This document shows, piece by piece, positions 1 to 9,603 of a stretch of 59,807 nucleotides of DNA. Below the pieces are notes generated by a model that worked only from the letters and a program-made list of their open reading frames with translations, was not told where the DNA came from and made no database searches. The translations under genes and the position numbers were made by a program. How positions within the stretch are numbered: the stretch's first letter is position 1; the number at the start of each line of letters is the position of its first letter. The DNA lies in NCBI GenBank assembly GCA_964431655.1, contig CAYSKJ010000002.1, positions 10,214 to 70,020 of the forward strand. Reading direction: 5' to 3'. This DNA comes from CAYMEV01 sp964431655 [NCBI: uncultured bacterium] (lineage in GTDB: Bacteria; CAYMEV01).

Positions 1-2035
1 CAGCGCTTATTGTGTAGAGATGTATGCCGGTTTTTGTGTTGAAGAAGCGGTAGACCGGAGTGGTGTTTTCTGCATGTAATTCAAAAACACTAAACTTGAT
101 CCCCTCATAGTTCCACTGGGGAAGATTCTCCATGATATAGTTCTTCTCTGCTTCGCTTACAGTATAGAGATGCCCTCCCCTTGAGGTGTTGAAGAAGCGG
201 TAGACCGGAACGATTCCCGTTTCCCCCGGCAGGGTGGCAGCCTGGGCTTCATTGGAGTAGGCTGAATTCCCTGCTGTATTGTATGCCCTGATCCTGTAAA
301 AATAGGTTGTTTCAGCCACAAGACCGGTGTTTTCATAGCTTGCTGTATTTACACCTGTGGATGCTATTTCAGACCAGGTACCCCCTGCACCGGTTTTTCT
401 TTCTATTTTAAAGCCCTGTTCATTGTCTGAGTTGTCGGTCCAGGACAGGTTTATCTGGAATGCTGATACTGCGGAGGCTGTGAGATTAGAGGGTGCTTCA
501 GGAGGCTCATTGCCGCCGTCAAGGGTAACATAAAAACTCATTATGTCCCCGTCCTGGTGGATATCTGAAATATTCAGGCCTCCCTTGCTCCCGTCGGAGA
601 AGAAGCTGTAGGGATTGGTGGTGTCGTTTATCTCTGTCCTTCCTGCACTGTCATGGAAAAAGGCAAGGTTGATATTGCCGTTGCTGGTGGTACTGCCGTT
701 GGGCCTGAATACATAGATTTCATCAGGAGGCCCGTCCCCGTTCCCCTGTCCGTCAGCTGAAGTGTTTATCCGGTAGACAATAAGGCCCGTTCCGGGAAGG
801 CTGTTCTCGAAGAAGCCGAGTTTTCTCCGGAATTCAACGAGGAAATGTTCTGTATCTGAACCCGGGGTATCTATCCTGTATACATTGTTTCCGGGCTCCA
901 GGAGAGAGTTTATGGTATAGGTGCCGGAAGATGTGATTTTTGGGATATTGTCTATCCAGTTGCCGTAGCGGTATTTCATAAAAGCACCCATATGCTGGGG
1001 AGGCGATGTATTGGACGCCATGATGTCCCATATACCCACAGGATTGTAGCCGTCACCGTTATAGTGGTAAAGGTCCGGGGCTCCGAGAGAATGAAACATC
1101 TCGTGGGATACCACACCGCTTTCAGTTGTATAGGATTCTATATTAAAATTATAGGTATATACCCTTTTGCCGTGAATCCGGACATCCCAGGAATACAAAT
1201 ACCACATATGGGGCCAGAGGAGCTCATTCCAACCGTCAACCCCGCCCTTTACAATGAAGCATACATTGTCGACATAGCCATCATCATCATAATCAATATC
1301 AAGTCCGGAAGGGATATCGCTCTCTACTGCCTCAACAGCATTTTTGAGCAGTGTGTGCTCCCTTTCTCTTCTCTGGTTGAAATTACTGTAGCCGTCAGGA
1401 TTGGTGGATGCATTATAGGGCCTGTAATAATTCCTGATATGGGAATCCTGGTATGAAACTACGCTTTGAGTGGAAGATTCAGGGTAAAAGTGAGAAATAA
1501 TCGATATATTATTATAGGAGGCTTCAATATAATAGCTGTACATGGAGATGTCTGAACCGGGATTCAATATATTGTCATAATAGGATATATCTTTCTGGAA
1601 CTCGGGGTCATCAGCAAACCTTATAAAGATTACGACATTGTTCAGGGTGCCAATATTGGGGGCCTTAACAATAGTTCGGGACCTGAGCATTTCTTTTCTT
1701 TCCAGGTATTCCTCCCTGCTTATGGTGAGGTTTTTTTCAATACCGAGCTGTCCGGGGTCGGACTCACCCGCAATATAACGGGTCGGAACCAGCCTGCCGT
1801 CTTCTTTTCCCGCATATACGTAAAAACCGTCAACAGGGTCAATCATGATGGTATATCCCTCTATATCATGAATGCGGTTGAAAAACTCATCACCAGATGC
1901 AAAAAGGTCAAGCTTCCGGCCGTCGGGCTGGACTACCATGATTGGGGCATTCTCAATAAGGGCCGGAAAACAAAGGCAGGAAAAGGATAATACCAGTAAA
2001 ATAGAGATATAATACCTGCTGTAAGGATTGTTCAT
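1..2035 (-). CDS. Secreted M6-family zinc metalloprotease with FnIII and DUF5648 repeats (partial, C-terminus missing)
   Basis: Exported zinc metalloprotease of the M6 (immune inhibitor A-like) family. The 3' end lies outside the window, so 678 residues are visible. The chosen start is the ATG at 2035, with GGAGG eight bases upstream; another ATG four bases earlier is out of frame. Residues 1-25 form a signal peptide. The zinc and catalytic motif HEMFHSLGAPD lies at residues 311-321. A fibronectin type III domain spans about 508-600. From about 607 come repeats of the DUF5648 type (PVYRFFNT then HLYTVSE), one complete and a second cut by the window edge. The same repeat ends the Asp-box protein at 40727-43033. 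Protein degradation outside the cell is the family role; a binding role for the repeats is inference. The substrate is unknown. Confidence 0.9.
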   Translation of the reverse strand, partial: MNNPYSRYYISILLVLSFSCLCFPALIENAPIMVVQPDGRKLDLFASGDEFFNRIHDIEGYTIMIDPVDGFYVYAGKEDGRLVPTRYIAGESDPGQLGIEKNLTISREEYLERKEMLRSRTIVKAPNIGTLNNVVIFIRFADDPEFQKDISYYDNILNPGSDISMYSYYIEASYNNISIISHFYPESSTQSVVSYQDSHIRNYYRPYNASTNPDGYSNFNQRREREHTLLKNAVEAVESDIPSGLDIDYDDDGYVDNVCFIVKGGVDGWNELLWPHMWYLYSWDVRIHGKRVYTYNFNIESYTTESGVVSHEMFHSLGAPDLYHYNGDGYNPVGIWDIMASNTSPPQHMGAFMKYRYGNWIDNIPKITSSGTYTINSLLEPGNNVYRIDTPGSDTEHFLVEFRRKLGFFENSLPGTGLIVYRINTSADGQGNGDGPPDEIYVFRPNGSTTSNGNINLAFFHDSAGRTEINDTTNPYSFFSDGSKGGLNISDIHQDGDIMSFYVTLDGGNEPPEAPSNLTASAVSAFQINLSWTDNSDNEQGFKIERKTGAGGTWSEIASTGVNTASYENTGLVAETTYFYRIRAYNTAGNSAYSNEAQAATLPGETGIVPVYRFFNTSRGGHLYTVSEAEKNYIMENLPQWNYEGIKFSVFELHAENTTPVYRFFNTKTGIHLYTISA

Positions 2036-2246
2036 GCATCTTTCCTCCGTTTAATATAATCATAAAGCATAATTACTTAAATGATGTAAAAAATGTTTCA
2101 AAATTTATTCAATATAAAATGCAGGGCTTTTTATATTATGTAATATTTTATTATTAAAGCAAAAAATAATATCATGAGATATGAATGATATACGGTTTTT
2201 GCTGATTGCCAGGAAATTATGCAATCCTGATCCGATATATTTATTC

Positions 2247-2274
2247 TTGAATTATCCTGCAAAGCTATTATACT
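2247..2274 (+). promoter_or_regulatory. Probable sigma70-type promoter of the leuS operon
   Basis: TTGAAT (2247-2252), a 16-base spacer and TATACT (2269-2274) sit about 50 bases before the leuS start. The surrounding 2036-2327 gap is AT-rich and separates divergent genes; apart from this site and the protease ribosome binding site I see nothing else in it. Confidence 0.6.
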
Positions 2275-2327
2275 CTCTTTCAGAAAATATGTAAATAATA
2301 TTTAAGAGAAGACAGAGGAAAGAACAG

Positions 2328-4799
2328 ATGACAGAGTACAACTTCAGGCAACTGGAAAATAAATACAAGCCTTACTGGCGGGAGCTTAAGCTTTATAAAA
2401 CCGGGGATAAACCCGGAAAACCAAAGCTCTACTGCCTGGATTTTTTTCCCTATCCCTCCGGATCAGGCCTCAGTGTCGGCCACTGCAGGAACTATATTCC
2501 CTCCGATGTAATAAGCAGGAAGCTGAGGATGGAGGGATACAATGTACTTCACCCCATGGGCTGGGATGCATTCGGCCAGCCTGCTGAGGAATATGCCATA
2601 AAGGTAGGCAGGCATCCCCTGGTAACTACCCGGGAAAATGCGGCTACCTACAAAAAACAGATGAAGCTTATTGAGGCTTCCTATGACTGGGACAGGGAGA
2701 TATTCTCCTGCGACCCGGATTATTATAAATGGACCCAGTATTTTTTCCTTCTCCTGCATAAAAGGGGACTGGCGTACCAGGACTACTCCTACCAGTGGTA
2801 CTGCACGCACTGCAGGATAGTCCTCTCCAATGAGCAGGCATCCAATGGAAAATGCTGGAGGTGTGAGAAGGATGTTTCCAAGGTAAGGCTGAAGCAATGG
2901 TTTTTCCGGATAACCGAATATGCGGAAAGACTGCTGGAAGGCCTTGAAAGGATAGACTGGCCTGAATCAATAAAAGCAATGCAGAGAAACTGGATAGGAA
3001 AATCCGAAGGAAGCAGGCTTATATTCCTGGTGAAGATGCCAGACGGTTCTCAAAAGGAACTGCCCGTTTTCACAACAAGGATAGACACTATCTTTGGAGC
3101 TACCTTCTGTGTTATAGCGCCGGAACATCCCCTGGCCAAAGCCATGGCATCACAGACAGAAGCAGAAAATGTAAACACCTATATTGCAGAATCCATGAAG
3201 AAAAGCAATCTTCAGAGGATAAGCGCTGATGACAAGGAAAAGACAGGGGTATTTACAGGAAGCTTTGCCGTAAACCCGTTTACCGGAAATGATGTACCCG
3301 TATATATTGCGGATTATGTCCTCATGGAGTACGGAACCGGGGCAATAATGGCGGTTCCTGCCCATGATACCAGGGATTTCGCCTTCGCTAAAAGATATAA
3401 TATACCCATAGTTGAAGTCATATCCCCTGACGGCAATCCTAAAAAAGAGCTTCTGGAGGCCTTTAGCAGTGACGGTGTCCTGATTAACAGCGGACAGTTC
3501 TCCGGGATGGCATCCGGCGATGCCATAAGCGCCATGAACAGCTATGCCCGTGACAGAGGTTTCGGCCATGCAGAGATAAACTACCGTTTTCATGACTGGC
3601 TGATATCGAGGCAGAGGTACTGGGGAGCGCCCATACCCATAATCCACTGCAGTAAATGCGGGGCTGTGCCGGTGCCTGAAGATGAGCTCCCTGTTATACT
3701 GCCGGAGATAAGGAGCTTTGTGCCTGATGATTCAGGAACATCCCCCCTGGCAAAGCTTGGTTCTTTTGTCCGCACCCGGTGCCCTGCCTGCAAAGGCCCG
3801 GCAAGAAGGGAAGTGGATACCATGGACGGTTTTGCATGTTCCAGCTGGTATTTCCTGAGATTTGCCTCCCCGGCGCATAAAGAAGGGCCCTTTGATCCTG
3901 AAGCTGTGAAATACTGGCTTCCGGTAGACCTCTATCTCGGAGGTGCGGAACATGCGGTAATGCACCTGCTTTATGCGCGCTTCTGGACAAAGGTAATGTA
4001 TGATGAAGGCCTTATTGGTTTTGATGAGCCCTTTATAAGGCTAAAGAACCAGGGCATGCTCCTGGGATCAGACAACCAGAAGATGTCAAAATCCAAGGGA
4101 AATGTGGTAACCCCGGATGAAATGGTAAAAAAATATGGAGCCGATGCATTGAGGACTTATATCCTGTTTATGGGACCCTTTGAGGCTGAGATAGCCTGGA
4201 GTGAAGAGGGCATAGCCGGCTGCAGCCGTTTTTTACGAAGGCTCTGGAGACTTTATACGGAAACAATGCCCCATATAAGTAAAAAAGCGCCATCGGTTGA
4301 AGATAAGGCAAAAAAAGAGATGGAATACATGATAAATCACACTATCCGGAAGGTAAGCCGTGATATAGACAATTTCCAGTTCAATACCGCAGTGGCTGCC
4401 ATAATGGAATTTACAAACTTTCTCTCTCAACAGCAGTCCGATGCAGGAAAATACGGGAACCTCTGGGAAAGGTCACTGATATCGCTGATAAGGGTGCTGT
4501 CGCCCATAGCCCCCTTTATCTGCGAGGAGCTGTACCAGAAGCTTAAAGGCCAGGGAAGCATACACCAGCTTGAGTGGCCTGGCTGGGATGATGAAAAAAT
4601 AAAGAAGGATACTGTAACCATAGCTGTCCAGGTTAATGGAAAGCTCAGGGACAGCACAGAGACGGATACCGACTCAGAACAGAGCGAGGTTGAAAAAAAG
4701 GTATTTGCAAGCCCCAAAATACAGAAGCATCTGGAGGGAAAACAGGTAATAAAGATTATATATGTTAAAAACAGAATACTGAACATAGTTGTAAAGTAG
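2328..4799 (+). CDS. leuS: Leucyl-tRNA synthetase
   Basis: Charges tRNA-Leu with leucine in the cytoplasm. The protein has 823 residues, normal for bacterial LeuRS. The first signature is present as SVGH at 49-52, where most LeuRS have HxGH, so the first histidine is replaced by serine. A zinc-ribbon-like cluster (CTHC, later CWRC) lies near 160-180. The CP1 editing domain follows, with TTRIDTIFG near 250 and a GTGAIMAVPAHD motif near 335-345. A second Cys pair precedes the typical DTMDGFACSSWYF segment near 500. KMSKS is at 585-589 and the anticodon-binding and C-terminal domains complete it. The ATG follows an AGAGGAAAG ribosome binding site. It is the first gene of a five-gene plus-strand run ending with PBP1A. 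Confidence 0.97.
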   Translation: MTEYNFRQLENKYKPYWRELKLYKTGDKPGKPKLYCLDFFPYPSGSGLSVGHCRNYIPSDVISRKLRMEGYNVLHPMGWDAFGQPAEEYAIKVGRHPLVTTRENAATYKKQMKLIEASYDWDREIFSCDPDYYKWTQYFFLLLHKRGLAYQDYSYQWYCTHCRIVLSNEQASNGKCWRCEKDVSKVRLKQWFFRITEYAERLLEGLERIDWPESIKAMQRNWIGKSEGSRLIFLVKMPDGSQKELPVFTTRIDTIFGATFCVIAPEHPLAKAMASQTEAENVNTYIAESMKKSNLQRISADDKEKTGVFTGSFAVNPFTGNDVPVYIADYVLMEYGTGAIMAVPAHDTRDFAFAKRYNIPIVEVISPDGNPKKELLEAFSSDGVLINSGQFSGMASGDAISAMNSYARDRGFGHAEINYRFHDWLISRQRYWGAPIPIIHCSKCGAVPVPEDELPVILPEIRSFVPDDSGTSPLAKLGSFVRTRCPACKGPARREVDTMDGFACSSWYFLRFASPAHKEGPFDPEAVKYWLPVDLYLGGAEHAVMHLLYARFWTKVMYDEGLIGFDEPFIRLKNQGMLLGSDNQKMSKSKGNVVTPDEMVKKYGADALRTYILFMGPFEAEIAWSEEGIAGCSRFLRRLWRLYTETMPHISKKAPSVEDKAKKEMEYMINHTIRKVSRDIDNFQFNTAVAAIMEFTNFLSQQQSDAGKYGNLWERSLISLIRVLSPIAPFICEELYQKLKGQGSIHQLEWPGWDDEKIKKDTVTIAVQVNGKLRDSTETDTDSEQSEVEKKVFASPKIQKHLEGKQVIKIIYVKNRILNIVVK

Positions 4800-4806
4800 A
4801 AATAAA

Positions 4807-5949
4807 ATGCATTACAAAAAGGAATACTGGGAAGAAGCGGAAGAAAAGATCCTGGCCCCTTATGCCCTGAAAAGCAGAAATTCCCGGAGGCTCCACCGGG
4901 AGCCCAATCCTGCTGTCAACAGGACCAGCTACCAGAGAGACTGGAACAGGGTCCTGCATTCCCAGTCCTTCAGAAAGCTGGAATTCAAGACCCAGGTATT
5001 TTCTTTCGGTGAAGGGCTGGATATTACCCGCAACAGGCTTACCCACTCCCTTGAGGTTCTGCAGATAGCAGTTTCCATAGCCCACGGCCTTGGCGTCAAT
5101 TCAGACTGCGTTATGGCTATAAGCCTTGCCCACGACATCGGCCACCCCCCCTTCGGCCATACCGGAGAAGACGCCTTAAAGGAGCTTACAACGGATTTCA
5201 ACCATAACCAGCACAGCCTGGACATAGTTATGAATCTGGAGAAGAGATACCCCGATTATGACGGCCTGAACCTGACCACCGATGTGCTGGAGGGCCTTGA
5301 GAAGCACTCCTCCGACTATGACAGACCGCCTCTGAAGGGCCTTATCTTTCCTGATACAAAATTTCCTTCCCTGGAAGGCCAGATAGTTGACTATGCCGAT
5401 ACTATAGCCTACCGCTGCCATGACCTTGAAGACAGCCTGCTGTCCGGCATCATTGACTTTATTGATTTTATCTCAGCCCCCCCTGTAATAATAAAGGATA
5501 TCATGCCGCAAAAATTGCAGGGAGACAGGAACCTGTACCTTTCCCAGCTAACCAGGGCTCTTATAAACCTTTACGTGGGCGACATAATCGAGAACACCAA
5601 TTGCAATCTAAAAAAACATGATATAAAATCCGTTGAGGATGTAAGAAAATGCGATATCAAGCTTGTGGGATTCAGCCATTCACTGAAAACCAGCAATGAC
5701 AGCCTCGGGAACTATCTTTTCGCCAATTTCTACAAGGATTACCGCATCATTAGGATGATGAACAAGGGTAAGGAGATTATAAAAAGGCTTTTTACCTCCT
5801 TCTATGGTAACCAGTACCTTCTGCCGGGAGATGTTCGTGCCAGGATTACAGGAGGAAGCTACTCAAAGGAGAAGATAATAGCTGATTATATTGCAAGCAT
5901 GACCGACAGGGAAGCCTTAAGGGTCTATAACTCCATCTTTACCAATTAG
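4807..5949 (+). CDS. dgt: dGTP triphosphohydrolase-like HD protein
   Basis: Predicted deoxynucleoside triphosphate triphosphohydrolase that releases tripolyphosphate from dGTP or other dNTPs. The 380-residue length fits the short dGTPase-like subfamily. The N-terminal third carries RLTHSLEV, whose His is the first metal ligand, followed by the HD pair in LAHDIGHPPFGHTGE. Further conserved segments DYADTIAYRCHDLEDSL and FANFYKDYR lie in the middle and C-terminal halves. It starts seven bases after leuS, with only a weak upstream purine stretch, so translation may be coupled. The substrate within the dNTP set cannot be read from the sequence. Confidence 0.93.
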   Translation: MHYKKEYWEEAEEKILAPYALKSRNSRRLHREPNPAVNRTSYQRDWNRVLHSQSFRKLEFKTQVFSFGEGLDITRNRLTHSLEVLQIAVSIAHGLGVNSDCVMAISLAHDIGHPPFGHTGEDALKELTTDFNHNQHSLDIVMNLEKRYPDYDGLNLTTDVLEGLEKHSSDYDRPPLKGLIFPDTKFPSLEGQIVDYADTIAYRCHDLEDSLLSGIIDFIDFISAPPVIIKDIMPQKLQGDRNLYLSQLTRALINLYVGDIIENTNCNLKKHDIKSVEDVRKCDIKLVGFSHSLKTSNDSLGNYLFANFYKDYRIIRMMNKGKEIIKRLFTSFYGNQYLLPGDVRARITGGSYSKEKIIADYIASMTDREALRVYNSIFTN

Positions 5950-5959
5950 GGAAAGGCTG

Positions 5960-6676
5960 ATGGATAAAATAAGGTATATATTCTTTGACAGGGATGAAAC
6001 CCTTCTCTACCTTGATAATTCAGCTGTAAAGAGGGCACTGGCGCAGATATCCGATAAAACAGGCCTTGATTTTCCCCATGTGCTGGAGAATTATCAGGCC
6101 TGGTATGAAGAGACCAATGAACGCATAAAAGCACACTGGAGAAGCATAAACACAAAAGAAAAGGAAATCCGCTTCTGGCGCGAGAGCTTTGATATTCTCT
6201 ATATGATGCTTTTTGACGGTAAAACCTGCAATATCGCCCAGAAGCAGGCCATGAGCTTTTTTTACGGCAAGCTTCTATACTACAAGCTCTACAGTGTTTT
6301 TGATGATGTTTTTGATACCCTTGAGAGTCTTAAGGCCATGGGCCTGAAAATGGGCGTTATCAGCGACACGCTTCCTATGCTCAAAGAAAGCCTTGATCAT
6401 TTCGGCCTGGGCAGTTATTTTGATTCATTCACTGCGGCGGCTGATATTGGGGTATTAAAGCCTTCACCCTTAATCTTCGGCAGGGCAGTTGATTCCCTGG
6501 ATGCTGTGTCTGAGCATTCCATTTACATAGATGACCGCCCCGAAAAGATGGAGGGTATTGAGAAGCTTGGCATAAAGGCCTTTCTGATTGACAGGCTCAA
6601 TGCCTACCCTGATTCACCCGACAGGATAGACAGCCTTGCCCGTATCATCGATTATGTCAGGACTCAGAATCAATGA
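5960..6676 (+). CDS. HAD-superfamily (subfamily IA) phosphatase
   Basis: A cytoplasmic haloacid dehalogenase-type hydrolase of 238 residues. Motif I is FFDRDETLL, with the nucleophile Asp and the acid-base Asp two residues later. Motif II is the Ser or Thr in VISDT, motif III the Lys in LKPSP, and motif IV the acidic pair in YIDDRPEKM. The helical cap between motifs I and II is of the C1 type. A ribosome binding site, AGGGAAAGG, precedes the ATG. It overlaps the next gene by four bases. The substrate is unknown; family members include phosphoglycolate and nucleotide phosphatases. Confidence 0.9.
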   Translation: MDKIRYIFFDRDETLLYLDNSAVKRALAQISDKTGLDFPHVLENYQAWYEETNERIKAHWRSINTKEKEIRFWRESFDILYMMLFDGKTCNIAQKQAMSFFYGKLLYYKLYSVFDDVFDTLESLKAMGLKMGVISDTLPMLKESLDHFGLGSYFDSFTAAADIGVLKPSPLIFGRAVDSLDAVSEHSIYIDDRPEKMEGIEKLGIKAFLIDRLNAYPDSPDRIDSLARIIDYVRTQNQ

Positions 6677-7332
6677 AAATACTTGCCTGCGGAGATATAC
6701 ACAACAGCAGGAAAAACCTTGAGCTGATCCTTAATAATGCGGAAAAATGCGATTATATTATCCTCAACGGCGATATAACCAATTTCGGGAACATTGAGGA
6801 TTACAGGGAAATAGAAAAAACAGCAAAAAATCATGGAAGCCTATATATCAACTGGGGAAACTGCGATACACCTGAAATAATTGCTGAGATAGAAAATAAA
6901 GGCGGTTCCCTTGATGGAAAAGGCTATATGCTTGAGGGCAACAGCACAGGCATATTCGGTCTTTCAGGCTCTAATATAACACCCTTGAACACATGTGCGG
7001 AATATAGCGAACAAGAGCTATATGACAGGCTTGTAAAGGGATTTGAGAACATCAGCGGTGCAGACGCCAGATTGCTGTTCTCTCACGTACCGCCTTACGG
7101 TACCAGGATTGACAGGACATTTTTCGGCCTGCATGCCGGCTCAAAAGCTGTAAGGCGCTTTTTGGAAAATTACAGGGTTGAGCTGGGCATATTCAGCCAT
7201 ATCCATGAGGCTTCGGGAAGCGACAGGCTGGCATCTGTCCCTGTCTACAACATAGGAGCTGTCAGGGATAAAAGGTATGCCATTATCCGCATAGCCGGCA
7301 AAAAGATTGATGTTGAGCTTTACCGCTTATAA
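6673..7332 (+). CDS. Calcineurin-like metallophosphoesterase
   Basis: A 219-residue metallophosphoesterase. Metal-binding blocks appear in order: GDIH at the N-terminus, LNGDITNFG, NWGNCD (the GNxD/H block with Cys before Asp), FSHVPPYGT, and FSHIHEASG near the C-terminus. This order matches the YfcE/Icc-like group. The start ATG overlaps the stop of the HAD gene (ATGA), so the two are probably translated together. Pairing of a HAD enzyme with a phosphoesterase suggests nucleotide or phosphoester turnover, but the substrate is not evident. Confidence 0.88.
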   Translation: MKILACGDIHNSRKNLELILNNAEKCDYIILNGDITNFGNIEDYREIEKTAKNHGSLYINWGNCDTPEIIAEIENKGGSLDGKGYMLEGNSTGIFGLSGSNITPLNTCAEYSEQELYDRLVKGFENISGADARLLFSHVPPYGTRIDRTFFGLHAGSKAVRRFLENYRVELGIFSHIHEASGSDRLASVPVYNIGAVRDKRYAIIRIAGKKIDVELYRL

Positions 7333-7338
7333 TCTGTT

Positions 7339-9582
7339 ATGAAGTACTGGAAAAAAATATTAATCAGACTTGCAGTCCTGTTTTTTATCGCAGTTCTTGT
7401 TCTTGCATCTACTGTATTTTTTATCTACCGCAGTTACAGCACGGACCTTCCTGATGTAAAAGACATACCGGATCCGGTTCAGAGCTCCAAGATATATTCC
7501 GACGACGGTTCACTTATTGCTGAGATATTCACCCAGAGGCGGACCGTTGTAAAGGCCAGGGAAATCCCTGAAACCATAATAGATGCTGTTATTGCCATTG
7601 AGGACCAGAGATTTTATTCCCACCACGGAATTGACCCCCTGGCAGTTGTAAGGGCGTTTTTGAAAAACATCCGTGAAGGCGGTATTGCAGAGGGAGCCAG
7701 CACAATTACAATGCAGACGGCAAAGAATATTTTCCTGACTCACTTTAAGAGCATGGACAGGAAAATTAAGGAGGCTATCCTTGCCTTAAGGCTTGAGAGA
7801 GCCTATTCAAAAAGCGATATAATCACCATTTACCTGAACAATATATATTTCGGCATGGGTTCCTACGGCATTTATGAGGCGGCAAAAACCTATTTTTCAA
7901 AGAGCCTGGACAGCCTTACCCTGGAGGAGTGTGCTTTATTAGCCGCACTGCCCAAAGCTCCCTATACCTATAATCCCTTCCGCAACATGGATCTGGCCAA
8001 GAAAAGAAGGGACCTTGTCCTGAAAAGGATGTATGACATGAAGTATATCGATTTTGACCGGTATTACAGTGCTGTATCAACTCCCGTAAGACTGACAGGA
8101 GAGGCAAGGGAGTATTCCGGCTCTTATTTTGTAGATTTTGTAAGGGCAAGCCTTATTGAAACCGTGGGGGAGAAAAACCTTTATGAAGGCGGTTTAAGGA
8201 TCAATACCACTATATCCATGGATTTTCAGAAAAAAGCAGAAGAGGCTGTCCGCAGGGGGCTGGTTTCCTATCAGAGAAGAAAGCCTTTTAATAAAGAAAA
8301 TGTAATATACAGGGAAGAAAAGTCCTATATAACTGATATGCCTGAATATCTCGCGGCTGAAATAAAGCAGGTAAAGAAGGATAAATTGACTCTTTTAATA
8401 AAAGAAAGCGGGAAAACAGCCCTTATAGACGTACGCAGCAGCGGATTCAAGGATATTAAAAACTTTGCAGAACACTTTGAAGCAGGAGAATATATCCTGA
8501 TTTCTCCCCCGGCTGATAATGGATACAGTATCCTGATGCCTGTTCCCGATGCCCAGGCATCCCTGGTGGCGATCAACCTTGAAGATAACAGCATAAAAGC
8601 CATGGTTGGCGGTTTTTCCTACAGGGAAAGCCAGTTCAACAGGGCTGTCCAGGCAAAAAGACAGCCGGGAAGCGCTTTCAAACCATTTGTCTTCCTGTCG
8701 GCCCTGGTAATGGGGTATGGTCCGCTGGACAGCACCTATGACCTTCCATTACTGGTAACCGAATACAGGCCGGGCAGGGGTGACGGACCGGCTGACGGCT
8801 GGAACCCCTCCAATTTCGACGGCAGATACCTTGGCAGCATACCCTTTTCCAGGGCCCTGTTTGAGTCAAGAAATACAGTGGCAGTAAGGCTTGCCCAGGA
8901 AATAACCACCACACCCATAAAGTATCTTGCCAGACTTGCAGGAATAAACAGCCCTATAACCACACAGCTTTCCATGTCGCTGGGTTCCGCCTCCATAAGC
9001 CTTCTTGAACTGTCCCATGCCTACACTGTGTTTCCCAACCTGGGCAGGCTTCTACCTGTGAGGTACATAACTGAAATATGTGATAAAAATAATGAAATAG
9101 CGGATATTTCATCTCCTTTTCCCAGGGATGTCGTCCTTCCCCAGTATGCCTATACTATGGTAAGGCTTCTTACAGGCGTTGCTGACTTTGGAACCGGTAT
9201 CCGCTCAAGGAAGGCTGATTTTGAGAAAGCAGGCAAGACCGGTACCTCAAATGACTTCAGGGATAACTGGTTTATAGGCTTTACCCCCGATATCCTCGTG
9301 GGAGTTTGGATAGGAAAAGATAATTTTGAAAGCCTCGGAAGAAATTTTACCGGGGGCGATACGGCATGCCCCATTTTCACTGATTTTTTAACCAGCCTGG
9401 ATCTAAAGAGCAACAGCTTCTTTTCCGCCCCGAACGGCGTTTATACCTGTCCCCTGGATCTGACCGGGTTAAGTGACTGCTCACCGGGGGAAGACACGTC
9501 CTATCAGGTCTTTCCTGAACCTGGACTTTTTATTGAGAGCATCGAAATGCTGGATGAAGGGGAGGATATGATAAGCTTCTGA
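7339..9582 (+). CDS. Penicillin-binding protein 1A, bifunctional glycosyltransferase/transpeptidase
   Basis: A class A PBP of 747 residues that polymerises and cross-links peptidoglycan outside the inner membrane. Residues 8-30 form the membrane anchor. The GT51 domain shows IEDQRFYSHHGIDP with the catalytic Glu at 88, then GASTITMQ and the RKIKEA block. The transpeptidase domain has the active-site Ser at 445 in SAFK, an SRNT motif and KTGT at 633-636. An OB-like insert lies between them. At 747 residues it is at the short end for PBP1A. It starts six bases after the phosphoesterase and ends convergently with the kinase gene. A small GGCC stem at 9582-9599 lacks a T tract, so I do not call a terminator there. 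Confidence 0.95.
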   Translation: MKYWKKILIRLAVLFFIAVLVLASTVFFIYRSYSTDLPDVKDIPDPVQSSKIYSDDGSLIAEIFTQRRTVVKAREIPETIIDAVIAIEDQRFYSHHGIDPLAVVRAFLKNIREGGIAEGASTITMQTAKNIFLTHFKSMDRKIKEAILALRLERAYSKSDIITIYLNNIYFGMGSYGIYEAAKTYFSKSLDSLTLEECALLAALPKAPYTYNPFRNMDLAKKRRDLVLKRMYDMKYIDFDRYYSAVSTPVRLTGEAREYSGSYFVDFVRASLIETVGEKNLYEGGLRINTTISMDFQKKAEEAVRRGLVSYQRRKPFNKENVIYREEKSYITDMPEYLAAEIKQVKKDKLTLLIKESGKTALIDVRSSGFKDIKNFAEHFEAGEYILISPPADNGYSILMPVPDAQASLVAINLEDNSIKAMVGGFSYRESQFNRAVQAKRQPGSAFKPFVFLSALVMGYGPLDSTYDLPLLVTEYRPGRGDGPADGWNPSNFDGRYLGSIPFSRALFESRNTVAVRLAQEITTTPIKYLARLAGINSPITTQLSMSLGSASISLLELSHAYTVFPNLGRLLPVRYITEICDKNNEIADISSPFPRDVVLPQYAYTMVRLLTGVADFGTGIRSRKADFEKAGKTGTSNDFRDNWFIGFTPDILVGVWIGKDNFESLGRNFTGGDTACPIFTDFLTSLDLKSNSFFSAPNGVYTCPLDLTGLSDCSPGEDTSYQVFPEPGLFIESIEMLDEGEDMISF

Positions 9583-9603
9583 GGCCCTTTTCCTGGCCTG
9601 CGG

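Noticed and set aside
992-1456. A 154-codon plus-strand frame in the protease region
   Set aside because: It lies opposite the M6 protease coding sequence, which has a catalytic motif, signal peptide and good start; the plus frame has no domain or ribosome binding site.
9582-9599. AGGCC/GGCCT hairpin between PBP1A and the kinase gene
   Set aside because: Five-base stem with an eight-base loop and no T tract on either strand.
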